Assembly: GCA_937927895.1 (NCBI GenBank) | Contig: CALGKA010000013.1 | Span: 62,001-126,000, forward strand | Source: an uncultured Granulosicoccaceae bacterium | GTDB taxonomy: Bacteria; Pseudomonadota; Gammaproteobacteria; Granulosicoccales; Granulosicoccaceae | Direction: 5' to 3' | DNA length: 64,000 nucleotides | Part shown: positions 47,315 through 57,171 of the stretch, one piece after another | Layout of the letters: every line of letters begins with the position of its first letter | How positions within the stretch are numbered: position 1 is the stretch's first letter | Program-made: the position numbers and the translations under genes | Notes under the pieces: model-generated | Database searches by the model: none | The model's input: the letters and a program-made list of their open reading frames with translations, nothing else | Told to the model about the DNA's origin: nothing

Positions 47315-48986
47315 TCAGCGCATATTGCTTTGGGCAGCCTTAGGTTTCTTACTGCTGCAAGTGTGGACATCATGGCAGCAGGACTATGCCCCCAGACCAC
47401 CGGTTGCTGTAACTCAGCCAGGTGCTGTACCGGCAACGGGCGGCATTGATCAATCAGAAGCACTGTCAGCAGCGGGTGCAACCGCTAATGATATTCCCGA
47501 ACCCGTCGCGGGCACATCGACTGCCGTGGTTAGTAATACGGCTGCAGAGTCGGCTCCGGGTGGAGAAATTATCACCGTTACCACAGATACTTTTAAAGTC
47601 ACTCTTAGTAGTAAAGGTGGCGATATAAACTCAGTCAGATTACTGCAATACCCGACATCGCTTGAAACACCAGATGATCCTTTTGTGTTAATGAATGACA
47701 CAGAAGCAGAATATTTTGTCGCGCAATCCGGCTTACAGGTACAAGGTGGCGAAGCGCCCGATCATCACGCGATATTCAATGTAGAGCAGACAGAGTACAT
47801 GTTAGCTGAAGGGCAAAGTGAACTTCGCGTACCGCTGACGTGGCAGTCGAGCAATGGCGTTACAGTCACTAAAACCTATATTTTTATGCGTGATCGCTAC
47901 CTGATTGATCTTGAATATGAGATCCAAAACGGATCAAGTGAAGCGATGAACTTTAACCAGTATCGGCAACTCCGTCGCAAACCCGTTACAGACGATGAAA
48001 CGCAGAGTTTTATCTATACTTTTATTGGCGGTGTGGTTAGTACTGATCAAGACCCATACGAAAAAATTGACTTCGATGATTTCGATGATGTTACCAATAG
48101 CTCAAAAACCACTGGTGGTTGGGCGGCGATCATTGAACACTACTTTTTAGGTGCATGGATTCCAAAGCAAGATGAAACCAACACCATATACACCAAGTCG
48201 TTAAGTTCACCACAACGCTACATTATTGGACTGCAGTCAGAAGCGACCACGGTAGCGGCTGGTACCACTGGCAATATGACTAGCAGTTTTTTTGTCGGTC
48301 CTAAAATTCAGGAACGCATGAAAGCGGTGGCACCTAACCTTGATCTAACCGTCGATTACGGATTTTTATCGGTTATTGCCAAGCCAATCTTCTGGTTGCT
48401 GAATAAAATTCACTCTATTGTGGGTAACTGGGGTTGGGCTATTGTTGGCGTGACCATGTGTATCAAACTAATATTTTATAAATTGTCTGAAGCCAGTTAT
48501 CGCTCTATGGCTCGCATGCGTAAATTGCAGCCACAGCTTGCTTCGCTTAAAGAGCGCCATGGGGATGACCGCGCCAAAATGGGTCAGGCAACCATGGATC
48601 TCTATAAGAAAGAAAAGGTCAATCCGCTTGGTGGTTGTTTACCCATCATGGTGCAGATTCCGGTATTTATTTCGTTGTACTGGGTGCTACTGGAAAGTGT
48701 TGAACTTCGTCAAGCACCATGGATTCTGTGGATCAAAGATTTATCGCTTATGGATAAGTACTACGTGTTACCCGTGATTATGGGTATCACCATGTTTATT
48801 CAGCAAAAGCTAAACCCGGCACCGGTTGATCCAATTCAGGCCAAGGTGTTTATGGCTATGCCGTTTGTGTTCACCATATTTTTTGCATTCTTCCCGGCCG
48901 GGCTGGTGCTTTACTGGGTGGTGAACAACACTTTATCTATCGCGCAGCAATACTATATTACGCGCCACGTATTAGCAGAGAAGTAG
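47307..48986 (+). CDS. yidC: Membrane protein insertase YidC
   Basis: A 559-residue gram-negative YidC. N-terminal TM (MDNQRILLWAALGFLLLQVW), a large periplasmic beta domain (about 90-350), then the five-TM insertase core with LLNKIHSIVGNWGWAIVGVT, MQVP-like MVQIPVFISLYWVLLESVEL and the C-terminal FPAGLVLYWVVNNTLSIAQQYYI. It inserts membrane proteins including AtpE of the ATP synthase encoded downstream. mnmE follows 10 nt later. Confidence 0.96.
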   Translation: MDNQRILLWAALGFLLLQVWTSWQQDYAPRPPVAVTQPGAVPATGGIDQSEALSAAGATANDIPEPVAGTSTAVVSNTAAESAPGGEIITVTTDTFKVTLSSKGGDINSVRLLQYPTSLETPDDPFVLMNDTEAEYFVAQSGLQVQGGEAPDHHAIFNVEQTEYMLAEGQSELRVPLTWQSSNGVTVTKTYIFMRDRYLIDLEYEIQNGSSEAMNFNQYRQLRRKPVTDDETQSFIYTFIGGVVSTDQDPYEKIDFDDFDDVTNSSKTTGGWAAIIEHYFLGAWIPKQDETNTIYTKSLSSPQRYIIGLQSEATTVAAGTTGNMTSSFFVGPKIQERMKAVAPNLDLTVDYGFLSVIAKPIFWLLNKIHSIVGNWGWAIVGVTMCIKLIFYKLSEASYRSMARMRKLQPQLASLKERHGDDRAKMGQATMDLYKKEKVNPLGGCLPIMVQIPVFISLYWVLLESVELRQAPWILWIKDLSLMDKYYVLPVIMGITMFIQQKLNPAPVDPIQAKVFMAMPFVFTIFFAFFPAGLVLYWVVNNTLSIAQQYYITRHVLAEK

Positions 48987-48995
48987 TGAGTTGTT

Positions 48996-50318
48996 GTGTC
49001 TGGTGACACGATAGCAGCAATTGCCACGGCATCCGGTAAGGGTGCTATCGGCATTGTGAAGGTCAGCGGTGCAAAATCGCATGAGATAGCAAAGTTAATA
49101 ACTCATCAAAACCTGCAGCCAAGACAAGCGCGTTACACTCCTTTTTATAATGCTGAAGGGCAAACCATAGATCACGGCGTGGCGCTGTATTTCAAAGGTC
49201 CTGATTCCTACACTGGTGAAGATGTACTAGAGCTGCAATCTCACGGTAACCATGTGTTGCTGGATCAATTACTCGAAGCGGCAGCCAAAGCAGGGGCACG
49301 GGCAGCGCGCCCTGGTGAATTTACTGAACGGGCATTCTTAAACGACAAAATGGATTTAGCCCAAGCTGAATCTGTAAGCGATCTAATCGAAGCAAGCACC
49401 GCAGATGCAGCCAGTGCTGCAGTAAGATCCCTTCAAGGTGAATTTTCAAACCATGTTGCCGATATTCGAGAACAGCTTCTAAATTGCCGGGTCTATGTAG
49501 AGTCAGCATTAGACTTTGCAGAAGAAGAGATCGATTTTTTACAAGATAGTGATCTTGCAGATCGCTTTGCAAAATTAAATGAAACCGTCAAACAATTATT
49601 AGCTAGAAGCCAGGAAGGCATACTGCTCAGAGACGGAATAAGCATCGTTATTGCAGGACTGCCAAACGTAGGTAAATCAAGTTTGCTTAATCGGCTTACC
49701 GGCCAGGATACCGCTATTGTTACAGACATAGCTGGTACCACGCGTGATGTTCTAAAAGAAGAAATCAATATAGATGGGTTGCCCATTCATATTATTGATA
49801 CCGCAGGACTTCGCAACAGCGATGACCCAATTGAACAAGAAGGCGTGCGCAGAGCAAGAGTTCAAATAGATCAGGCTGACAGAATTTTATACATAGTTCA
49901 GGCAGACAAGCCCTATGAAAATTCTTTGTTGGCAGAACTGCCCGTTCATATTCCGATTAGCAAAGTGATTAACAAAGCAGATTTAACCCCTGAAATAGCC
50001 TCAGATTCAGAGACTATTATTGTTTCTGCAAAAACAGGGTGGGGCATAGATCAGTTACGTGAACACCTAAAACAATGTGCTGGTTTTGAAAAAACTCCAG
50101 AGGGTGCGCTGATGGCACGCCGCCGCCACATTACAGCGCTTACTAATGTTCAAGCGCACATCCATGCAGCCCACCAAAGCCTGGTGAAAGAGGGTGCTGG
50201 TGAGATAGCAGCGGAAGAACTGCGCGTAGCGCAAGTTCAACTCAACTTAATTACCGGAGAGTTCACCAGTGATGATTTATTGGGTGAAATCTTTTCTCGC
50301 TTTTGTATTGGCAAGTAG
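48996..50318 (+). CDS. mnmE: tRNA modification GTPase MnmE
   Basis: A 440-residue GTPase that, with MnmG, makes the 5-carboxymethylaminomethyl modification at wobble uridine 34. N-terminal tetrahydrofolate-binding domain, G1 loop GLPNVGKSSL (221-230), DIAGTTRD and DTAGL in the G domain, NKAD as G4, and the C-terminal FCIGK motif with the catalytic Cys. The start is GTG at 48996. Its partner mnmG lies about 2 kb downstream. Confidence 0.97.
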   Translation: MSGDTIAAIATASGKGAIGIVKVSGAKSHEIAKLITHQNLQPRQARYTPFYNAEGQTIDHGVALYFKGPDSYTGEDVLELQSHGNHVLLDQLLEAAAKAGARAARPGEFTERAFLNDKMDLAQAESVSDLIEASTADAASAAVRSLQGEFSNHVADIREQLLNCRVYVESALDFAEEEIDFLQDSDLADRFAKLNETVKQLLARSQEGILLRDGISIVIAGLPNVGKSSLLNRLTGQDTAIVTDIAGTTRDVLKEEINIDGLPIHIIDTAGLRNSDDPIEQEGVRRARVQIDQADRILYIVQADKPYENSLLAELPVHIPISKVINKADLTPEIASDSETIIVSAKTGWGIDQLREHLKQCAGFEKTPEGALMARRRHITALTNVQAHIHAAHQSLVKEGAGEIAAEELRVAQVQLNLITGEFTSDDLLGEIFSRFCIGK

Positions 50319-50375
50319 TATTAGAAAGTAGCGTACGGAAGCACCTACGTTTTCAGTGGGGTTCCGGGGTAATAG

Positions 50376-51224
50376 TTAATTACGCTCAACACTATTAGCA
50401 GAAAATACCATAGCGTTATCTTGTCGAACTACGTTATATACAACCCGCAAGTAGGCAGACCAGTTATCGTCATACCCTTCACCCATGGCAGCGCGGATCT
50501 CTGATGGGAAAGTAAAATTACCATCGTCAACGACTATGCAGCTCACTAGAATAGTTTCGTTTGCGGCACCTGTGCCACTTGAATATATTTCTATTACTGA
50601 GCCTTGAACATTGTTTGGTACCCAGTTGAACTCGGTATTAGCGTCTACGTTTTGATCTACAGCCGGGGTGCTTATTTGTAGAGCGGGTACGTCGTTAATA
50701 GCAAGTGTTGGGAAGCCTGGAAATTCCTCACCGATAATATCAACGGTTAATCCGTTCGGTGCCGTGCCTGTTAGTGGTGTAGTGGTTCTATACACGGGGC
50801 CGGTTGCAACATATTCTCTACTGAGTGTTGCGTAGGTGCCGCCGGCGCTGTTAACAATGACATTTTCACCGGCACTTATTAATGTTGTTTCGCGATCATA
50901 TATTTTAATATTTGGGATATATTCACCGGTGCTTGGTTGCTCAATAGCGCAAGTGTCAACGCGTGGGGCGAATGAGCTTTCAACGTACTCAGGTGATAGA
51001 CCGGCATCGAGTTTGCCAAACAGTGCTCTCGAATAGTCTGCGTCGGTGCTGTTGGGCTCCATTTTAATTAAGCCAACAAGCGTAATTGGGCCTTCAACTT
51101 GAATGTTGTCCCAGCTGCTGGCTGAATCCCCATTGTTTGTAGCGGTGTCACTGTCAGAATCACAGCCAACGCTGAGGCTGATCAGTATGGCCAAAAGAAG
51201 ATTTTTTTTCGTCTGACTTTTCAT
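50376..51224 (-). CDS. Predicted lipoprotein of unknown function
   Basis: A 282-residue protein with a signal peptide ending in ISLSVGC (Cys21) and Asp at +2, which by the E. coli rule favours inner-membrane retention. The mature N-terminus is a Ser/Asp/Asn linker. The rest is beta-rich with no motif I recognise, apart from two or three cysteines. It is an isolated minus-strand gene in the origin-right, mostly plus-strand arm, flanked by a gene-poor gap and an EAL remnant, so it may be a late insertion. Confidence 0.6.
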   Translation of the reverse strand: MKSQTKKNLLLAILISLSVGCDSDSDTATNNGDSASSWDNIQVEGPITLVGLIKMEPNSTDADYSRALFGKLDAGLSPEYVESSFAPRVDTCAIEQPSTGEYIPNIKIYDRETTLISAGENVIVNSAGGTYATLSREYVATGPVYRTTTPLTGTAPNGLTVDIIGEEFPGFPTLAINDVPALQISTPAVDQNVDANTEFNWVPNNVQGSVIEIYSSGTGAANETILVSCIVVDDGNFTFPSEIRAAMGEGYDDNWSAYLRVVYNVVRQDNAMVFSANSVERN

Positions 51225-51416
51225 CTAATAAATACCCAAAGCATGTTTTTTCTACTGTAGGACATATACGCCGTAATAGCTTAGTACCGTTCCGCAATTG
51301 TGAGCGTTGCTTACAACTGTTCACAGTAGCTTTTCGAGGAAGACCTGAATAACAGTTAAGTAGCTCTCATTCCGGGGATAAGTAGATCACTCTATTTTGC
51401 TTAAGCTGCGAATCGA

Positions 51417-51600
51417 TTATTTTTCAAGAGCCCACTGATTGATGGCGGTGATTGCGTCTATAACTTCGTGTTTTGCTGCTGGTTTGAATAAAAATAACCT
51501 TGAGAGATATCGACTCCAAGTTTATTTACTACGACTAGCTGCTTTTCAGTCTGGATGCCTGCGCTCAAGTTTTTACTTTCTTGTAGAAACATTGAACATG
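51417..51600 (-). pseudogene. Frameshifted C-terminal remnant of an EAL-domain protein
   Basis: On the minus strand one frame reads ...NLSAGIQTEKQLVVVNKLGVDISQGYFY..., matching the EAL consensus (AEGVETxEQ...LGCDxxQGYxF). A one-base shift restores FKPAAKHEVIDAITAINQW-ALEK-stop, matching the domain end. No EAL catalytic motif or upstream domain survives. The original was probably a c-di-GMP phosphodiesterase or sensor. A weak further match (GIKFSQGRFY) lies upstream around 51730. Confidence 0.65.
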
Positions 51601-52165
51601 AGAGCCTGACTTGGTTTTATTATTATCGTTCCCTTTGCCAAACTTCTCCCTCAAAAGTTGTAGTGGCATATACCTCTGCAACTGGACAAAGTCAGTTGAA
51701 GATTATTGATTAGTGCTCAATTTATAAAACCTACCTTGGGAAAATTTGATGCCTTCAAAAAATTTAGACACAAAAAATGTGAAATAATACTAAAGCCAGC
51801 TAGATAACCAAGGGTTATGGTTGTTTATTGTTTTATATTTTTGCGCATATTCATTAGGTTTTTAGCTGTTTATAGTGCCTCTTTATTAATCGTTTTAACC
51901 GGTGCTTTTAGGAGTTTACGTAATCTATTAGTACGGCCCGGAGATCTGCGATATAACAGAATGTATATAAAATGGATGCGCCAGGGAAAACTATGCTTAA
52001 AGAGGCGCGTCATAATAGGAGTGTAGAAAAGTGGCAGGTAGTGCCTGTTCGATACATGAGATTTTTGATCGAAATTTCGAACTCCCAATCAATCCGTTGT
52101 CATGGGATTATCGGGCAATATGGGCGCGCTTTTTAGGCTCGGTGTAGTATTAGTCCGGCTGTAGT

Positions 52166-52209
52166 GGGCATGCTTTGCCCGGTAAAAAGGACCGATGATC
52201 GGTTTTTTT
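52166..52209 (+). ncRNA. Possible small RNA or leader 3' end with intrinsic terminator
   Basis: Hairpin GGGCA-TGCTT-TGCCC (52166-52180) is followed by ACCGA-TGA-TCGGT and a run of seven T's (52191-52209). No gene precedes it on the plus strand for over 1 kb, so the terminator would end an sRNA or read-through transcript. It is about 125 nt upstream of mnmG. No clear promoter was found for it. Confidence 0.4.
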
Positions 52210-52251
52210 GGTTTACACTGTGGTATTACCTTAGGTGGTGATCTGTGCACA

Positions 52252-52278
52252 TTGTCTTGCGCAACTTCTCTCTATAAT
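52252..52278 (+). promoter_or_regulatory. Candidate mnmG promoter
   Basis: A consensus TATAAT (52273-52278) with TTGTCT 15 nt upstream (52252-52257), short of the optimal 17. About 57 nt upstream of the mnmG ATG. Confidence 0.45.
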
Positions 52279-52334
52279 CCCAAGCATTATTAACCCCAAA
52301 CGCAGCTTTATTGGTACTTTTGGTTAAGCGGTCT

Positions 52335-54233
52335 ATGAACAAACAATTCATCTACGATGTCATCGTTGTTGGCGGTGGACACGCAGGCACAGAGGCGGCA
52401 TTAGCTTCAAGTCGTGCTGGTGCGCGTACCTTACTGCTGACGCACAATATTGAAACCATTGGTCAGATGAGCTGCAATCCTGCTATTGGCGGAATTGGCA
52501 AAGGCCACGTAGTAAAAGAGATTGATGCGCTGGGCGGAGTTATGGCACAAGCGGCAGACCATGCCGGCATCCACATCCGCACACTAAATGCTCGCAAAGG
52601 GCCGGCGGTCCAAGCTACCCGAGCGCAGTCTGATCGTGTGCTGTACAAAGCGTTTGTGCGTGGCGTGGTAGAAAACCAACCTAACTTGCATATATTTCAA
52701 CAATCGGTCGATGACCTTATTGTTAATGGCGATAGCTGTGCCGGAGTAGTCACTCAATCTGGATTGCGTTATAGCGCGCAAAGAGTGGTGCTTACCGTCG
52801 GTACGTTCCTCGGTGGCAAAATTCATATTGGCGATGTACAACAAGCCGGTGGCCGCGCGGGTGATGCGCCGTCGAATGCTCTTGCAGATCGATTGCGTGA
52901 ATTACCTTTTAGAGTGGCGCGGCTTAAAACCGGAACACCACCAAGACTTGATGGCCGCTCGATCGATTATTCGCAGCTTGAAGCACAGCCAGGTGATTCA
53001 CCAAGGCCGGTGTTTTCATATTTAGGCACTGAAGACGATCACCCTGATCAAGTGCATTGTCATATTACTCATACCAATGAAGCAACGCATGACATCATAA
53101 AGGCGAACCTGCAACGCTCTGCTATGTATTCGGGCAACATAGAGGGTGTTGGACCGCGCTATTGCCCATCTATTGAAGATAAGGTAGTACGTTTTGCAGA
53201 TAAAACATCACACCAAATATTTATAGAGCCCGAAGGGTTAAATACCCATGAGGTATACCCAAACGGTATCTCAACAAGCTTGCCCTTCGAAGTACAACTT
53301 GACTATGTACATAGCATAAAAGGCTTTGAAAACGCCCATATCACGCGTGCTGGATACGCCATTGAATATGATTTTTTTGATCCACGTGATTTACATGCAT
53401 CACTTGAAACCAAGTTTATAAACAACTTGTATTTTGCTGGCCAGATTAACGGTACTACCGGCTACGAAGAGGCTGCAGCGCAAGGGTTAATTGCCGGTAT
53501 GAATGCAGCGCGCGCAGTTAAGGGCTTAGATGCCTGGTGCCCACGACGCGACGAAGCCTATATAGGTGTCTTAATAGACGACTTAATAACCAGTGGCACG
53601 CTAGAGCCTTATAGAATGTTCACTAGTCGCGCGGAGTATCGTTTATTACTACGTGAAGACAACGCAGATCTGCGGTTAACAGAAAAAGGTCGCGAGCTCG
53701 GTTTGGTTAATGATTACCGTTGGCAGCAATTTAATATTAAGCGCGATGGGATAGAACAAAGCCGTGCAGCGGTTGAAAAGTGGTTTGTGCATGCAAGCTC
53801 TGATGATGCACGGCAAATAGAAACTGAATTTGACGTACAAGTACAGAAAGACCAACCAGCACTAGATCTACTGCGCCGACCAGAAGTGAACTGTGGCGGC
53901 TTGCAAAAGCTTTTTCCGGATCGTTTTCCGGTTAGTGATCCCATTGTGCTGCAGCAACTTGAAACGCAAATTCGCTACCAAGGTTATATCGATCGCCAGC
54001 AAGATGAGATCAACAAGCAATCACGTTTTGCAGAAACGTCGCTGCCGACCACATTTGATTATTCACAGGTGTCTGGTTTGTCTGCTGAAGTACAGCAAAA
54101 GTTATCTGAGCAACGCCCCGATACTGTTGGCCAGGCATCTCGTATACCGGGTATTACTCCGGCTGCAATCTCATTGCTTTTGGTCAGCCTGAAAAAGCAC
54201 AACATGTTAGAGCGTGTCGGAAAAATTGCCTGA
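52335..54233 (+). CDS. mnmG: tRNA uridine 5-carboxymethylaminomethyl modification enzyme MnmG
   Basis: A 632-residue FAD protein (GidA) that with MnmE modifies wobble U34 of certain tRNAs. I use the ATG at 52335 ([18 protein letters not shown]) rather than the track's 52311. FAD motif [20 protein letters not shown], plus [22 protein letters not shown] and [13 protein letters not shown], are diagnostic. rsmG overlaps its 3' end by 20 nt, so the two are an operon. Confidence 0.97.
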   Translation: MNKQFIYDVIVVGGGHAGTEAALASSRAGARTLLLTHNIETIGQMSCNPAIGGIGKGHVVKEIDALGGVMAQAADHAGIHIRTLNARKGPAVQATRAQSDRVLYKAFVRGVVENQPNLHIFQQSVDDLIVNGDSCAGVVTQSGLRYSAQRVVLTVGTFLGGKIHIGDVQQAGGRAGDAPSNALADRLRELPFRVARLKTGTPPRLDGRSIDYSQLEAQPGDSPRPVFSYLGTEDDHPDQVHCHITHTNEATHDIIKANLQRSAMYSGNIEGVGPRYCPSIEDKVVRFADKTSHQIFIEPEGLNTHEVYPNGISTSLPFEVQLDYVHSIKGFENAHITRAGYAIEYDFFDPRDLHASLETKFINNLYFAGQINGTTGYEEAAAQGLIAGMNAARAVKGLDAWCPRRDEAYIGVLIDDLITSGTLEPYRMFTSRAEYRLLLREDNADLRLTEKGRELGLVNDYRWQQFNIKRDGIEQSRAAVEKWFVHASSDDARQIETEFDVQVQKDQPALDLLRRPEVNCGGLQKLFPDRFPVSDPIVLQQLETQIRYQGYIDRQQDEINKQSRFAETSLPTTFDYSQVSGLSAEVQQKLSEQRPDTVGQASRIPGITPAAISLLLVSLKKHNMLERVGKIA

Positions 54234-54876
54234 TTCAAGTTTGTACGGCCAAACCACCCCTCGGGTTGCGCTTGTAGATGGTTTGCAGCGGATGCATATC
54301 TCGCTTGAAGAACCGCAGATTGAAGCACTGCTTGAGTATGTTCGATTGCTGGTCAAATGGAACAAAGTGGTCAATTTGACTGCGGTGCGGGATCCGCTGC
54401 AAATGGTACATAGGCATTTGCTCGATTCCCTATCGATTCTTCAATACGTTGATGCTGACAGCCTGACCGATGTTGGTGCCGGAGCGGGTTTACCGGGCAT
54501 TCCACTCGCCATTGCAAAACCTCACTTGAATGTAACCCTCATAGATAAGGTGGCCAAAAAAACGCACTTTATTCAGCAGGTGGCGGCCGAGTTGCAACTT
54601 AACAATGTGAGCGCATTACACCAGCGAGTTGAAGAAGTGACGTTGCAAAGTGAGTTGGTGGTAGCGCGGGCCTTTGCCTCCATCGATAAGCTGGCATTGC
54701 TAACTGGTCATCTACTACCAGCGGGCGGTAAGTTGCTCGCGATGGTGGGACAGCTGCCTGGAAATGTTCAGATTGAGAATATCGCTGGGTTTTCGTTGTT
54801 AAAATCGGCCAAATTAACGATTCCCGATGAAACCGCCATGCGCAACATAGTAATATTAGAGCGCGACCCTAGCTGA
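54214..54876 (+). CDS. rsmG: 16S rRNA (guanine(527)-N7)-methyltransferase RsmG
   Basis: A 220-residue SAM methyltransferase (GidB) modifying G527 of 16S rRNA. SAM motif [18 protein letters not shown] and [19 protein letters not shown]. The start is GTG at 54214 inside the mnmG 3' end. parAB follow, the canonical origin-proximal order. Confidence 0.95.
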   Translation: MSEKLPDSSLYGQTTPRVALVDGLQRMHISLEEPQIEALLEYVRLLVKWNKVVNLTAVRDPLQMVHRHLLDSLSILQYVDADSLTDVGAGAGLPGIPLAIAKPHLNVTLIDKVAKKTHFIQQVAAELQLNNVSALHQRVEEVTLQSELVVARAFASIDKLALLTGHLLPAGGKLLAMVGQLPGNVQIENIAGFSLLKSAKLTIPDETAMRNIVILERDPS

Positions 54877-54948
54877 GACGGACAACCGTAGAGTTTTCCA
54901 CTCGATAAGCCCTCAGACTACTGTAGTTCGCAGACACTCAGGAGCTTC

Positions 54949-55941
54949 ATGGCCAAGATTATTGCAATAGCGAACCAGAAAGGCGGTGTGGGTAAAACCA
55001 CTACGGCTATTAATCTGTGTGCCGCACTTGGCGAGACGCAACGGAGAGTGTTGCTAATTGATCTCGACCCGCAAGGCAATGCAACCACCGGCGCGGGTGT
55101 CGATAAAAACAGCCATGAACTAACCACCTGTGATGTCTTGCTGAACGCCTGCCAGACCAAAGAGGCGATAGTTAGCCCGGAGCACGTCAAATTTGATGTG
55201 ATGCCCAGCAATGCAGATCTGACCGCCGCCGAAGTACAGCTAATGAGCATTGATGGCCGCGAGCGCTGTCTGGCTGAAGCACTGAGCCAGGTAGAAGCTA
55301 ACTACGACTACATATATATAGACTGCCCTCCGGCTCTTAATGTACTCACATTGAATGCGTTTGTTGCAGCAAATGGCGTTCTGATTCCGATGCAATGCGA
55401 ATACTATGCATTAGAAGGGCTTTCATCTTTGCTGCAAACCATTAAGCAGGTGCAGGGCTCGGTTAATCCCCGGCTTGCTATTGAAGGTATTTTGCGCACC
55501 ATGTTTGATGGTCGAAACAAGCTCGGGCATGAGGTATCAAACCAGCTAATCGAACATTTTGAGTCGCGTGTTTATCGCACCATTATTCCAAGAAATGTCA
55601 GGCTTGCTGAAGCTCCAAGCTTTGGCCAACCGATTGTCTACTACGATAAATCGTCGCGTGGTTCAATTGCTTATCTGGCGCTGGCGGGTGAAATTATTCG
55701 TCGCGAAATGGCTAGTGAATCAGCTAGAAACGCAGCCAGATCACAGACAAATTCAGCAGGCTCGGCGAGCGCTGCGCGAACGTCTATGGATCCAAGCACG
55801 GTGGCTCAAGCTACAACAATTCAAGCACAGCCCAATATTGCCAGTAAGGCGAATGGTGAAGCAAGCCACACAGATAGTGCAGAACGTGAAGACAAACCAG
55901 CAGAATCTTCTGCAACGCAAGAAGCACCGCCGGTCTCATGA
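54949..55941 (+). CDS. parA: Chromosome partitioning ATPase ParA with atypical C-terminal tail
   Basis: A 330-residue deviant-Walker ParA (Soj) ATPase segregating ParB-parS complexes. Walker A KGGVGKTTTAINL; DLDPQGNATTG; Walker B YIYIDCPPALN. The catalytic core ends near residue 255. The remaining ~75 residues are low-complexity Ala/Ser/Thr/Glu-rich (TNSAGSASAARTSMDPS...), absent from typical ~260-residue chromosomal ParA proteins. The ATG at 54949 follows CAGGAG. parB starts 42 nt downstream. Confidence 0.95.
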   Translation: MAKIIAIANQKGGVGKTTTAINLCAALGETQRRVLLIDLDPQGNATTGAGVDKNSHELTTCDVLLNACQTKEAIVSPEHVKFDVMPSNADLTAAEVQLMSIDGRERCLAEALSQVEANYDYIYIDCPPALNVLTLNAFVAANGVLIPMQCEYYALEGLSSLLQTIKQVQGSVNPRLAIEGILRTMFDGRNKLGHEVSNQLIEHFESRVYRTIIPRNVRLAEAPSFGQPIVYYDKSSRGSIAYLALAGEIIRREMASESARNAARSQTNSAGSASAARTSMDPSTVAQATTIQAQPNIASKANGEASHTDSAEREDKPAESSATQEAPPVS

Positions 55942-55982
55942 GTTTTTTGATAACACACAGTGTTAAGCGCAGGGTAGATTAA

Positions 55983-56984
55983 GTGTCGACGACAAAAAAA
56001 AGCGGCTTGGGCCGAGGCCTTGGAGCCTTGCTTCAAGGTATAGATATAGCAGCCCCTGTTAATGCTGAGCGCGAACCTGAGCACCAAGTGGAACAAACCG
56101 CGTCTACTCCTGATGCCAAAGAGTCCGCCAGAACAGACACACCGCACAGACGCCCTGGCAAAGGTTTAGTCTCACCGACACCCGCACCGGTCGCAGACGT
56201 GGAAGGTTCGGTCACTGATATTCCCGTTGAATCGATTACCCGCGGGACCTATCAACCGCGCGTGCATTTTGATCAAGAGGCATTGCAAGAGCTCGCAGAT
56301 TCGATCACCGCACAGGGTTTGATACAGCCAGTGTTGTTGCGCCGCCGTGGTGGTGGTTTTGAACTGATTGCCGGTGAGCGCCGTTGGCGCGCGTCACAAT
56401 TGGCAGGTCTTAAAACCATTCCCGCCATTGTCCGCGAGATGGATGACAGTGCCGTTGCTGCGGTAACATTAATTGAAAATATTCAGCGTGAAGACCTCAA
56501 CCCACTGGAAGAGGCACGCGCGCTGTATAGGTTAAAGAATGAATTCAGTATGACTGACCTTGCGGTGGCGGACGCTGTTGGTCGTTCGCGTGCAGCGGTA
56601 TCGAATTTAATTCGATTGCTTGATCTGGACGAACGAGTCTCAGAGATGCTTGCCACCGGCAAAATCGAAATGGGTCATGCCCGCGCTATTTTGACACTGC
56701 CCGCAGATGAGCAGCATGCGATAGCAATGAAAGTCTACGCTGAGGGCTTGAGTGTTAGAGCAACTGAGGCGTTAGCGCGTGGTGGCGCTGCGGCAAAAAA
56801 GTCAAAAGCCAGTAAACCGGCTAAGAAACAACAAGACGGCCATATAAGAGCGCTCGAATCGCAGCTTTCAGAGAAACTCGGTGCCGGTGTCGCGATTGAC
56901 CACTCGAAAACTGGCAAAGGTAGCATTACCGTTAGCTATAATTCACTTGATGAACTGGACGGTATTCTGTCTCACATTAACTAA
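55983..56984 (+). CDS. parB: Chromosome partitioning protein ParB
   Basis: A 333-residue ParB/Spo0J CTPase and parS-binding protein. N-terminal KSGLGRGLGALLQ, then a low-complexity linker (about 20-75). The ParB/Srx domain has GERRWRASQLAGL and ENIQREDLNPLEEARAL, and the helix-turn-helix is VADAVGRSRAAVSNLIRLL. The C-terminal dimerisation segment is present. The start is GTG at 55983. parS sites lie in recF. Confidence 0.95.
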   Translation: MSTTKKSGLGRGLGALLQGIDIAAPVNAEREPEHQVEQTASTPDAKESARTDTPHRRPGKGLVSPTPAPVADVEGSVTDIPVESITRGTYQPRVHFDQEALQELADSITAQGLIQPVLLRRRGGGFELIAGERRWRASQLAGLKTIPAIVREMDDSAVAAVTLIENIQREDLNPLEEARALYRLKNEFSMTDLAVADAVGRSRAAVSNLIRLLDLDERVSEMLATGKIEMGHARAILTLPADEQHAIAMKVYAEGLSVRATEALARGGAAAKKSKASKPAKKQQDGHIRALESQLSEKLGAGVAIDHSKTGKGSITVSYNSLDELDGILSHIN

Positions 56985-57064
56985 CTGCGGCAAAGCGCCA
57001 AAAGTCAGGCTATTACGCTTTCAAAGCGTCGGATTAACGACTGTTTAAATAACCGTTGTGATCC

Positions 57065-57094
57065 TTGACCCTAGGATACATAGCCAAGTATACT
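57065..57094 (+). promoter_or_regulatory. Promoter of the atp operon
   Basis: TTGACC (57065-57070), 18-nt spacer, TATACT (57089-57094), about 78 nt upstream of atpI. A good sigma-70-type match. Confidence 0.65.
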
Positions 57095-57171
57095 TCGCGC
57101 GTTATGCAGTCTTGTTCGTGCGCTCGACGGAACGCCATTTATAGCCTATAAACTGATTGGATAAGCGCTAC

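Larger units (their letters stand above)
51225..52334. other. 1.1 kb gene-poor region upstream of mnmG
   Basis: No intact gene is convincing here. It contains a decayed EAL-domain fragment (51417-51600, minus), a hairpin-plus-terminator structure (52166-52209) and the mnmG promoter. The 69-codon ORF at 51817-52026 lacks a ribosome binding site and homology. A TCGAAATTTCGA palindrome lies near 52070. Confidence 0.5.

Noticed and set aside
51817-52026. 69-codon plus-strand ORF in the mnmG upstream gap
   Set aside because: No ribosome binding site, hydrophobic then basic composition consistent with chance, overlapped by an opposite-strand ORF of similar length.
57157-57171. TTG start of atpI from the track
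   Set aside because: The downstream ATG is a better codon; neither has a strong Shine-Dalgarno, so this remains provisional.
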